NCBI RefSeq assembly: GCF_000297025.1
Contig: NZ_CAKD01000023.1
Span: forward strand, 248,001-312,000
Source: Lactobacillus pasteurii DSM 23907 = CRBIP 24.76
GTDB lineage: Bacteria; Bacillota; Bacilli; Lactobacillales; Lactobacillaceae
Length of the DNA: 64,000 nt
Reading direction: 5' to 3'
The notes under the pieces were generated by a model, which made no database searches, was not told where the DNA came from, and saw nothing but the letters and a program-made list of their open reading frames with translations. Position 1 is the stretch's first letter. Each line of letters opens with the position of its first letter. Below, piece by piece: positions 1 through 7,569 of the stretch. Both the position numbers and the translations under genes were made by a program.

Positions 1-375
1 AGCACCTGCACTAAGCGAATTGTCACTACCAAAGGCAAAACTCATCAAGTTACCTCCAACGCCAGATAAAAGATAAATTACCCAAAAGCGCCAATGTCCG
101 ATTATGCTTTCAAAGTAATTGCCTAGATAAAAAATCATTACAGCATTGGAAACCAAGTGCATGATTCCTATATGCAAAAATTGGGCTGTGAATAACCGCC
201 ACCATTGATGGCCAGCAGCTACAGCATAATTATTCATCGCACCTAGTTTCATCAAAGTAGCCGGATTCTCTGACCCACCCATAAAGGTCTCTGCTAAATA
301 AAATCCAAGCAAGACGACTAAGATAAAGACTGTCATATAGCACGATGATAAATCTAACTTACCTCTATTATTCAT
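1..375 (-). CDS. Rhomboid family intramembrane serine protease (partial, N-terminal 125 codons)
   Basis: The gene runs off the left edge, so only the N-terminal 125 codons are present. The translation begins MNNRGKLDLSS, has a first membrane helix (roughly residues 14-30), then a loop with WWRLFTAQFLH, the H-x-x-x-N region (HLVSNAVMIFYLGN) and the motif SLSAGA at the very edge. WRLFT and HLxxN are hallmarks of the rhomboid fold, whose members cleave transmembrane substrates with a Ser-His dyad. The GxS catalytic serine motif is expected immediately beyond base 1, so catalytic competence cannot be judged. It lies 25 bp downstream of the 5-formyl-THF cyclo-ligase gene, in the same direction, and is probably co-transcribed with it. 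Confidence 0.9.
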   Translation of the reverse strand, partial: MNNRGKLDLSSCYMTVFILVVLLGFYLAETFMGGSENPATLMKLGAMNNYAVAAGHQWWRLFTAQFLHIGIMHLVSNAVMIFYLGNYFESIIGHWRFWVIYLLSGVGGNLMSFAFGSDNSLSAGA

Positions 376-400
376 TATCTTTACTTTCTAAATTCTATCT

Positions 401-946
401 TTAATAAGGATCGATAATTCGATCGATTTTAATATCAGTTGCCACTACTGGCCACTGAGTTTGCGGATAAAACATGATTGAATTGGCTAAAGCAACCGTT
501 GAAGTGGGCAATTTTTCTAAAAAGCGATCATAGTAGCCTCCGCCAAAACCAAGCCGATCTCCATTTGCACTAAAGGCTAAGCCAGGCGCAATTATCAAAT
601 CCAATTGATTCTCAATTGAGGCAGATAGATCTGCCACTTCAGCTACGCCGAATTTTGAGATTTTCAATTGGGCATCTGGGGTATATCGCTTGAAGCACAT
701 TGTCTTATCTGAATTTGCCGTCGGCAAATAAACCGATTTTCCCATCGACCATAACTTCTCAATTATTCCTTGAGTTGACACTTCAATTGGCAGTGACCAA
801 GTAATGCCAATTTTTTGGCTATTTAGCAATTCTGGCAACTTCAAGAGTTTATTCAATAAGATCTGATCCTCTTGTGCTTTTTGCTTTGTATTAGCGAAAT
901 TTTTTAAAAGTTCAATCTGCTTTAGTCTTAGTTCTCTTTTTTCCAA
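401..946 (-). CDS. 5-formyltetrahydrofolate cyclo-ligase
   Basis: This 181-residue enzyme converts 5-formyl-THF to 5,10-methenyl-THF using ATP, returning a storage folate to one-carbon metabolism. The diagnostic C-terminal glycine-rich motif GFGGGYYDRFL is present near residue 140, and the N-terminal basic region (KRELRLKQ) that binds nucleotide is seen. I chose a TTG start at 946 because AGGTGA lies 5 nt upstream of it. A GTG three codons further upstream (955) overlaps that ribosome-binding sequence and has none of its own. The gene follows the rpmG terminator and precedes the rhomboid gene, an arrangement common in lactobacilli and bacilli. Confidence 0.92.
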   Translation of the reverse strand: MEKRELRLKQIELLKNFANTKQKAQEDQILLNKLLKLPELLNSQKIGITWSLPIEVSTQGIIEKLWSMGKSVYLPTANSDKTMCFKRYTPDAQLKISKFGVAEVADLSASIENQLDLIIAPGLAFSANGDRLGFGGGYYDRFLEKLPTSTVALANSIMFYPQTQWPVVATDIKIDRIIDPY

Positions 947-957
947 TAAAATCACCT

Positions 958-996
958 AACAAAAAAATAGCAGGCATGGAACCTGCTATTTTAATT
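958..996 (-). terminator. Intrinsic terminator after rpmG
   Basis: On the minus strand, AATAGCAGG and CCTGCTATT form a stem of at least 9 bp with a 7-nt loop, followed by a run of T. It lies directly after the rpmG stop and before the cyclo-ligase gene. Confidence 0.85.
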
Positions 997-999
997 TGA

Positions 1000-1149
1000 T
1001 TACTTAGTTTCACGGTGAAGAGTTGCTCGTCTTTCAACTGGGCAATACTTCTTTAAAGTTAAACGTTCCGGATGCTTACGCTTGTTCTTCTTAGATAAGT
1101 AACTTCTATCGCCACATTCGGTGCATTCCAAAATGATGTTGTCTGCCAT
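1000..1149 (-). CDS. rpmG: 50S ribosomal protein L33
   Basis: This 49-residue protein ([18 protein letters not shown]... ending TLHRETK) is a typical L33 of the large ribosomal subunit. A strong ribosome-binding site (GGTGGTGAAAG) precedes the ATG. The N-terminal CTEC pair is kept, but the second pair of a zinc-binding L33 is incomplete: only one cysteine remains (YCPVE). This places it with the C-minus or partly degenerate L33 paralogues that do not depend on zinc. It is monocistronic, with its own terminator just downstream. Confidence 0.95.
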   Translation of the reverse strand: MADNIILECTECGDRSYLSKKNKRKHPERLTLKKYCPVERRATLHRETK

Positions 1150-1221
1150 TTCTTTCACCACCTACAAATTTAATTCTGACTGTATTAGAATAGCATTTTT
1201 TTGTCGTTTTGGCTAGCACTT

Positions 1222-3303
1222 TTACTTATATAATTTGAAATAATCTTGAACCATTGCTTTTGCAACCTGCAAAGTGTACTTTCCTTCTAGGTCTGGATCA
1301 AGTCCAGGGAAGACGACAGCTACTGCTAGCTTAGGCTTATTTGATGGTGCAAAGCCAACAAAAGTGGCATTAATTAATTCTCTAGTGTTCTTGCTATTAG
1401 GATGCTTAGGGTTGTAGTAGAATGTTTGCGCCGTACCAGTCTTACCTGAAATTGATGGCTTAACATCCTTTAAGAAGTGAGCTGTTCCCCAACCGTTAGT
1501 TCCGTGAACTACTCGGTACATCCCTGTTCGAACAACATTAAGTTCAGCTCTAGTCCATGGAATCTGCTGTTGAACATTTGGTTTTTTATCGTAACTGATG
1601 TAAACCTTCTTGCCATTGCTACTAGTTTGACCAATTGACTGCACAATATATGGTTGAACGCGATATCCGCCAGTGGCAATCGTTGAAATGTATTGAACTA
1701 ATTGAATTGGCGTGTAGGCATCATAGTTACCATAGGACAAGTCCAGCAATGAACCTGACAAAAGATTGCCATTGGAGTCATAAGATCTACCTTGAATACC
1801 GGCAGTTTCTCCTGGCAAGTCAACGCCAGTCTTTTGACCAAGACCAAACATATTGAAGTTTCTTCTTAGAATTTCAAATGCATTATCTGGCATTGAAATA
1901 TATTGCTTAGGTACATATTTGGCCTTAACCCAGTTCAAAGCCAAGTGCATCATGTAAATGTTACTTGAAACTTCTAGAGCAGTTTCTGCATCCAAAGAGC
2001 TGAAAGTTCCGATTGGATAAACAGACTTCTTAACTGCAGAACCTGGCAAGTAAATTGGCGTTTCTGGCATGGTGTTGCTATAAGGCGTAATTACCTTATT
2101 GATCAAACCACCAGCAACTGTCGCACCCTTAACGACCGACCCCATAACAAAGGATTGATTGATTACGCCCAAGGCATTATCAACCGTCTTATTGGTATCA
2201 GGATCATGGCTAAGTCCAGCTACTGCTAAAAGCGCACCAGTTTGCGGATTCATCGCAATAGCATATGCGCCGTTTGAATAAGTAGCAGCACCTGAAGCCA
2301 AGGCTGATTGATAAACGCTCTTCAAAGCCGCTTGTACTTTCTTTTGATATTGAGCATCAATAGTCAAGACTAAACTTGCACCAGCTTGTCCTTTATAGAC
2401 TGTCTTAGTTTGCTTAATATCGCCATTTGACTTAGTGATAATTTGATTTTCGGATTTAGAACCCTTTAACAAAGCCTCGTATTCTTTTTCAAGGTAAGAA
2501 GTTCCTACTCGATCGTTTCGAGAATATCCTTGTGCTAAGTAATAATGCAAATTGTCGCTAGGCAAACCGGACTTTTCAGTTGAAACAGAACCAATAATAC
2601 TTTGAATTGACGAACCATTTGGATAAGATCGCTCCCAGTCCGTTCCAATTCCTACACCAGGAAGTTCAGACAAGTGCTCACCAACTAGAGCCAATTCTCG
2701 ATCAGTTAAATTCTTATTCTTAACATAAATCGTCGACAAAGTATAAGCTCCAGAAATCTTGTTAAAAATAATTGCAGCAGTTTTTTGCTTAGCTGTGTAA
2801 TGCAACTTTTCGCGCTTAACTTCCGCAATCAAATTTTGCGTTAAATTCTCTGAATCTGCTTGCTGAGCTTTTGGCAATTTTGCCTGAATTTTAGTACTAT
2901 TAGCTTGATCAGCTAAATAATATTCAGCTAGCATTTCTGACGTTGGTTTTTCGTCGGTAATGCTAATATAATTGCTCAAAGCAGTCGAAATCTGATAAAC
3001 CTGACTAGTAGAAGTTGAGGCACCTTTGGTATAAGTTATGGCATTGTTGGCTTTATTGCCGACCAATACGCGTCCGCGGGAGTCATACATAACCCCACGA
3101 GGTACCTGACTTGAAACTACAGTCGAATCTGTTTTTTCGACTTCTGCTTTAAATTTTGAACCGTATCCTAATTGGAGATAAGCTAATTGGCCAATTAATA
3201 GACCAAAAAGCACAAAAATAACTCCAAGAATAATTTTCATTCTGATTGGCGTAGAGCTCTTCTTTTTAGCTCCTGTACCACTATTTTTTCTAAAGTAATC
3301 CAC
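1222..3303 (-). CDS. Class B penicillin-binding protein (PBP2b-like transpeptidase)
   Basis: This 693-residue membrane-anchored D,D-transpeptidase cross-links peptidoglycan, probably in the septal or elongation machinery. A basic cytoplasmic tail is followed by one membrane helix (about residues 23-46) and a dimerisation domain with the signature VPRGVMYDSRGRVL (residues 67-80). The transpeptidase domain has all three catalytic motifs: SVVK (Ser389, Lys392), SSN (446-448) and KTGTA (621 onward). The length fits PBP2b/PBP2 proteins of lactobacilli. No PASTA domains follow, which separates it from PBP2x/FtsI. It is transcribed alone and diverges from the yfhO-like gene. Whether it is the elongasome or the divisome enzyme cannot be decided from the sequence. 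Confidence 0.92.
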   Translation of the reverse strand: MDYFRKNSGTGAKKKSSTPIRMKIILGVIFVLFGLLIGQLAYLQLGYGSKFKAEVEKTDSTVVSSQVPRGVMYDSRGRVLVGNKANNAITYTKGASTSTSQVYQISTALSNYISITDEKPTSEMLAEYYLADQANSTKIQAKLPKAQQADSENLTQNLIAEVKREKLHYTAKQKTAAIIFNKISGAYTLSTIYVKNKNLTDRELALVGEHLSELPGVGIGTDWERSYPNGSSIQSIIGSVSTEKSGLPSDNLHYYLAQGYSRNDRVGTSYLEKEYEALLKGSKSENQIITKSNGDIKQTKTVYKGQAGASLVLTIDAQYQKKVQAALKSVYQSALASGAATYSNGAYAIAMNPQTGALLAVAGLSHDPDTNKTVDNALGVINQSFVMGSVVKGATVAGGLINKVITPYSNTMPETPIYLPGSAVKKSVYPIGTFSSLDAETALEVSSNIYMMHLALNWVKAKYVPKQYISMPDNAFEILRRNFNMFGLGQKTGVDLPGETAGIQGRSYDSNGNLLSGSLLDLSYGNYDAYTPIQLVQYISTIATGGYRVQPYIVQSIGQTSSNGKKVYISYDKKPNVQQQIPWTRAELNVVRTGMYRVVHGTNGWGTAHFLKDVKPSISGKTGTAQTFYYNPKHPNSKNTRELINATFVGFAPSNKPKLAVAVVFPGLDPDLEGKYTLQVAKAMVQDYFKLYK

Positions 3304-3360
3304 GTAAATCGCCCTTCATTGAAACTGCAATTATTTTAACAAAAACCAAAAATTATTTCT

Positions 3361-5946
3361 ATGATTGGATGTATGGCTTTGAAAAAACTTATAACACTAA
3401 CTCGTTTAAAAACTAATTTCCTAAAAAATTGGGGCTACTGGCTAAGCTTTTTGTTGCCCCTTTTAATATTCTTGACCTATTTTCTGACTAAGGGATTCGA
3501 CTTTTTAACCGTTGATCTTGGTCAGCAATATATCGACTTCTTAGCCCATTTTAAGCGCTATTTGTTCTCTGATCCTGGAAAATTGATCTACAGCTTTAGC
3601 AATGGGCTAGGCGGATCGATGATCGCAACAGTCGCTTATTATCTAACCAGTCCATTCAATTTGCTGTTAATTTTTAGCCCAAATTTACCCATCGCTGTTT
3701 TAGTAGTAATCAGCTTGAAAATTGCCACCGCTGGTCTTAGCAGCTTTTATTATTGGAGACATAAATTCAATTTATCGCAAATAGCTACCTTGGCTGCTGC
3801 AGCCAGCTATTCATTATGTGGCTTTGCCGTAGCCAACTATTTAAACCTAATGTGGCTAGATTCGGTAATTTTACTGCCAATTTTGTTGAAACAGCTCGAC
3901 AACTTGCTGACAAAAAAATCCGATAAACTAATTCTGATAACCTTTTTGGCTTGGTTTACCAACTTTTATACCGGATATATGATTTTGCTGTTTGGGTGTT
4001 TATATTTTATTAAGGAATTATGCCTCAGCTCAAATACAGCTAAAATTGAACTAATCAAAAAATATTTATGGAAAAGCATTTTAGGTTCATTTTTAGCAAG
4101 TTTCATTCTTTGGCCGACATTTTTGGAGCTATTAGCTGGCAAAGCTAGCACTGGAGCGAAATGGAGCCTCAACTTCCAATTCCCTCTAAGCCAAGAATTG
4201 AGCAAGCTACTTCCTGGAGCTTACAACTACAGCGAAATGGAAGCAGGGATGCCTAATATTTTTATTTCTTCGTCGCTATTTTTATTAGCTATCGCCTATT
4301 TCTTGAATAAAAATATTCTGTGGAAAAAAAGACTAGCTGATGGATTGCTTAGCTTAATTATGATCCTATCGCTAAGTTTTACCCCCCTAGTATTAGTTTG
4401 GCATATGGGGCAATTTCCTATTTGGTATCCGGGCCGCTTTAGCTTTATTTTGAGTTTTTTGCTAATTGATTTAGCCTTAACTTGCCTAAAAAATTCCATC
4501 AGCTTACTAAACAAATTTGTTTTAGTAGGCTTAGCTGCAGGCTTAGAGGCGTATTGGCTTTGCATCCACAATTCTTTTTCTTTTATAAATGAACAGACCT
4601 TAATCCTAGCTGGATTATTCTTGGCATTAAGTCTTTTATATATTTGCTTTATCCATCAAAATATCAGATTTGACACGAGCTTTTTAGCAATTAGTGTTTT
4701 GATCGAAATCAGCGCCAATTTAATTTTATCGCTGAACAATATAACTTACCAAAACAACCGTGACTATGAAAATTTTTCCAATAATATGGTCCAAATTAGT
4801 AGCCAATTGCCCAAAAATAGTTTTTTCCGCGTCGAAAAGAATTTTTATCGATCAGACAACGACCCCTTTACGGCAAACTATTATGGAATTTCGATTTTCA
4901 ACTCTGTCAGCGACCAAAAAACTCTAACCCTGCTCAGTCAGCTAGGGTATTTACATAATAGCAATTCTGTCACAAATAATGGTGGCAGCCCAATTTCTGA
5001 TGCAATTTTGGGAATAAAATACTACATTGAGCCTAATTATGCTCATGATCAAATTAAGGCTAATCAGCAGATGCGCTTTGACAATCTCAACAACCGAGTG
5101 GATTTAATCAATTATCCAGTTGAAAAAGAATATCCTCAGTTATTATTGCTCAAAAACAATTTTGCCTTGCCTTTAATTTTTCTAGATAATAATGACTTTA
5201 AAAAAGTTCACTTTATTTCAGATAATCCTTTATACAATCAACAATTGCTTTTGCAAAAAATGATTGGAACATCAGCTGACTTTATTGATTATTCTTATTT
5301 GCCTAAGCCAAAAACGCAAAATGCCTTAGCAGTTAATACTTCTAGTCTTGAATTTCAAAAATCGCCAAAGGTAAATAATGCCAAAATTATTTTTGAATTA
5401 ACTATCAAAGACTATAATGACTACTATTTGCAATTGCCGATGGGCATTTCTCCTAAAAATGCCAACCTTATCATCAACGGCCGAAGTATCAATCTTGATA
5501 TTCGCGATGATCAAAGTAGACTCATCAATATCATCAACCATAAAAAGGGAGAAAAGGTTTCAATTGTTTTTGAAATGCTCAATAACGAACTGAATTTAAA
5601 CGAACTTAAGCTATGGAAAATTGATACCAACAAATTAGCCAAAAGCCTAATTAAGTTCAATCAAAAACAACCAAGCTTCAAGCAAACTTCAGCCTTTACT
5701 CTTAAAGCCAATTTCAAGACGACTACTGAAAAAACCTTGGCCAGCACCGTCCCTTATAGCAAAAATTGGCTTATTTTCGATAATGGCAAATTAATTTCCT
5801 CAAAACTAATTTTCAACGCCTTTTTAGGTGGAAAATTAGATAAAGGTCAACATCAATTGTTGTTGGTTTATCTTCCAATTAACCTGATAATTGGCTTATT
5901 TTTAAGTTTAATCAGCTTGCTTTTGATTAAATTACATAAAGACTAG
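3361..5946 (+). CDS. YfhO family membrane protein (GT-C type glycosyltransferase-like)
   Basis: This 861-residue protein has an N-terminal block of about a dozen hydrophobic helices (residues ~25-480), a long extracytoplasmic soluble part (~480-820) and a last helix near the C-terminus. Features typical of YfhO proteins are the early FLTVDLGQQYIDF segment and the FSNGLGGS and PFNLLL motifs. In Bacillus and Listeria, YfhO proteins are GT-C enzymes that decorate teichoic acids on the outer membrane face with sugars from undecaprenyl-phosphate carriers. That is family knowledge; the substrate here is unknown. No CsbB/GtcA-like partner lies next to it. The start is uncertain: ATG 3361 has no clear ribosome-binding site, and ATG 3373 is preceded closely by GGA. 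Confidence 0.82.
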   Translation: MIGCMALKKLITLTRLKTNFLKNWGYWLSFLLPLLIFLTYFLTKGFDFLTVDLGQQYIDFLAHFKRYLFSDPGKLIYSFSNGLGGSMIATVAYYLTSPFNLLLIFSPNLPIAVLVVISLKIATAGLSSFYYWRHKFNLSQIATLAAAASYSLCGFAVANYLNLMWLDSVILLPILLKQLDNLLTKKSDKLILITFLAWFTNFYTGYMILLFGCLYFIKELCLSSNTAKIELIKKYLWKSILGSFLASFILWPTFLELLAGKASTGAKWSLNFQFPLSQELSKLLPGAYNYSEMEAGMPNIFISSSLFLLAIAYFLNKNILWKKRLADGLLSLIMILSLSFTPLVLVWHMGQFPIWYPGRFSFILSFLLIDLALTCLKNSISLLNKFVLVGLAAGLEAYWLCIHNSFSFINEQTLILAGLFLALSLLYICFIHQNIRFDTSFLAISVLIEISANLILSLNNITYQNNRDYENFSNNMVQISSQLPKNSFFRVEKNFYRSDNDPFTANYYGISIFNSVSDQKTLTLLSQLGYLHNSNSVTNNGGSPISDAILGIKYYIEPNYAHDQIKANQQMRFDNLNNRVDLINYPVEKEYPQLLLLKNNFALPLIFLDNNDFKKVHFISDNPLYNQQLLLQKMIGTSADFIDYSYLPKPKTQNALAVNTSSLEFQKSPKVNNAKIIFELTIKDYNDYYLQLPMGISPKNANLIINGRSINLDIRDDQSRLINIINHKKGEKVSIVFEMLNNELNLNELKLWKIDTNKLAKSLIKFNQKQPSFKQTSAFTLKANFKTTTEKTLASTVPYSKNWLIFDNGKLISSKLIFNAFLGGKLDKGQHQLLLVYLPINLIIGLFLSLISLLLIKLHKD

Positions 5947-6017
5947 ACTAATCCGCGTTTGGTTTGATAAAATGAATCCGTATACAGACAAATTTTATAT
6001 AGAAAGAAGAGTAGAGA

Positions 6018-6941
6018 ATGACTCTTAAGTTTCAAATTGGTGTCGATGCAGGTGGTACCCACTCAACTGCAATCGCTTATGACTTAGAAGGTAAAGAACT
6101 TGGCCGTGCTGAAGGCGGTCCTGGTCAAATTAATGCAGATTATGAAGGCGGAATAAATAACATCGCCTCAACAGTCAACGAACTTTTAAACAAGATTGAC
6201 GGTGACTGTGTTCGCGTTTTGGCAGGTATTGCTGGTTTATCAGTTGTTGGTAACGCTCCTGAAGTTGCTGCAACTATTTCATCAAAGATCAACAACTTGC
6301 CAACTAGAGCAATTACTGACTCACTCTTAGCCCTTTACAACGGTCTTGAAGGTGATGATGGTGCTTTAGTTATTGCCGGAACTGGCTCTGTTTACAACGG
6401 TTTACAAAACGGTCACTTAATCGCTGTTGGTGGTTACGGCAACATCTTAGGTGACGAAGGTTCTGGTTATGCTATTGCTCGTAGCGCTATGCAATCTGCT
6501 TTATTAAGCTGGGACAAGCGTGAAGAAAATGGTTTAATCAAGATGTTTACTGAATTGATGGGCGTTGAAACCATGGGCGACTGCACTGCTAAGTTCTACC
6601 GTATGGCTAACCCTGAAGTTGCTGGTATGGCTGTTCACGTTGCTAAGCTTGCTGATGCTGGCGACAAGGATGCTTTAGCAATTATCAAGGAACAAGCACA
6701 CTTGCTTGCTAGAGACATTATTATCGGTTTAGACCGCTATGAAGATCCTAAGCCAATGAAGATCGCTTTGACTGGTTCTGTTTTAGCCAACAACGAAATG
6801 ATGCGTGGCTTAATCGAAGATGAAGTTAAGAGTCAATACCCTGACGCTGTCTTTTCAGTTTCAAACGGTGAAAATGCTCGTGGCGTTATGTTCGACAAGA
6901 GCAAAGACTACCGTTACTTCACTAATCACGAAGATAGATAA
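6018..6941 (+). CDS. N-acetylglucosamine kinase-like protein (BadF/BadG/BcrA/BcrD ATPase family)
   Basis: This 307-residue ASKHA-fold sugar kinase has phosphate-1 motif GVDAGGTHSTAIA at residues ~8-20, catalytic-region ITDSLLALYNG, phosphate-2 motif VIAGTGSVYNG, GDEGSGYAIAR, and an adenosine motif near the C-terminus (IALTGSVLAN). This combination is typical of GlcNAc kinases that phosphorylate amino sugars salvaged from the cell wall. GlcNAc is the likely but unproven substrate. It follows the yfhO-like gene by 71 bp in the same direction and ends before a bidirectional terminator, so the two may be co-transcribed. Its codon use looks more biased to highly expressed codons than that of its upstream neighbour. 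Confidence 0.85.
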   Translation: MTLKFQIGVDAGGTHSTAIAYDLEGKELGRAEGGPGQINADYEGGINNIASTVNELLNKIDGDCVRVLAGIAGLSVVGNAPEVAATISSKINNLPTRAITDSLLALYNGLEGDDGALVIAGTGSVYNGLQNGHLIAVGGYGNILGDEGSGYAIARSAMQSALLSWDKREENGLIKMFTELMGVETMGDCTAKFYRMANPEVAGMAVHVAKLADAGDKDALAIIKEQAHLLARDIIIGLDRYEDPKPMKIALTGSVLANNEMMRGLIEDEVKSQYPDAVFSVSNGENARGVMFDKSKDYRYFTNHEDR

Positions 6942-6973
6942 TATATACATTTAAATTTTATATTTATAGAAAA

Positions 6974-7010
6974 CAAAAAATGTGAGCTGTTTAGCTCACA
7001 TTTTTATTTT
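6974..7010. terminator. Bidirectional terminator between the sugar kinase gene and greA
   Basis: AAAAATGTGAGCT and AGCTCACATTTTT form a 13-bp stem around a 4-nt loop, with A and T runs on both sides, so it can serve both convergent genes. Confidence 0.88.
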
Positions 7011-7022
7011 ATTTAATTCGTA

Positions 7023-7499
7023 TTAAGCCTTAACGTCGTTGATAACAACATCAAACTTACCACCAGGAGTAGTAATTGATACTGTTTCACCCTTTTTCTT
7101 GCCTAATAAAGCCTTAGCGATTGGTGAATCGTTAGAAATTTTACCGTTCAATGGATCTGATTCGTCACTACCTACGATAGTGTAAGTCTCTGATTCACTT
7201 TCACCAACTTCAGTATAAGTAATAGTCTTACCTACTGAAACTTCGTTTGGATCAACAGAGTCAGCGTCAACAACATCTGCATACTTAAGCATTTCTTCAA
7301 CTTGAGCAATTCTGTCTTCTAAATGACTTTGTTCATCCTTAGCTGCATCGTATTCAGAGTTTTCAGATAAGTCACCAAATGAACGTGCAACCTTGATTCG
7401 TTGAATAACTTCTGGTCGCTTAACTAACTTCAAGTTCTTTAATTCTGCTTCTAGCTTTGCTTTTCCTTCAGCAGTCATTGGAAATGATTTTTCAGCCAT
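7023..7499 (-). CDS. greA: Transcription elongation factor GreA
   Basis: This 158-residue protein rescues backtracked RNA polymerase by stimulating transcript cleavage. The N-terminal coiled coil (residues ~5-75) contains the conserved acidic tip segment GDLSENSEYDAAKDEQ, and the C-terminal FKBP-like domain ends in the usual SPIAKALLGKKKGETV motif. Length is normal. A good ribosome-binding site (AAGGGGAA) precedes the ATG, and a sigma-A promoter lies just upstream in the gap after pheT. Confidence 0.96.
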   Translation of the reverse strand: MAEKSFPMTAEGKAKLEAELKNLKLVKRPEVIQRIKVARSFGDLSENSEYDAAKDEQSHLEDRIAQVEEMLKYADVVDADSVDPNEVSVGKTITYTEVGESESETYTIVGSDESDPLNGKISNDSPIAKALLGKKKGETVSITTPGGKFDVVINDVKA

Positions 7500-7536
7500 A
7501 TTTATTCCCCTTACTAATAATTTATATCACTGATCA

Positions 7537-7565
7537 ATAATATGTTTTTACGCGATCAAAGTCAA
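7537..7565 (-). promoter_or_regulatory. Sigma-A promoter of greA
   Basis: On the minus strand, TTGACT and TATTAT are separated by exactly 17 bp, 38 bp upstream of the greA start codon and just inside the short gap after the pheT stop. Confidence 0.75.
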
Positions 7566-7569
7566 TAAA

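Noticed and set aside
3966-4571. Two minus-strand frames inside the yfhO-like gene
   Set aside because: No ribosome-binding sites and no recognisable domains; they mirror a membrane protein gene on the other strand.
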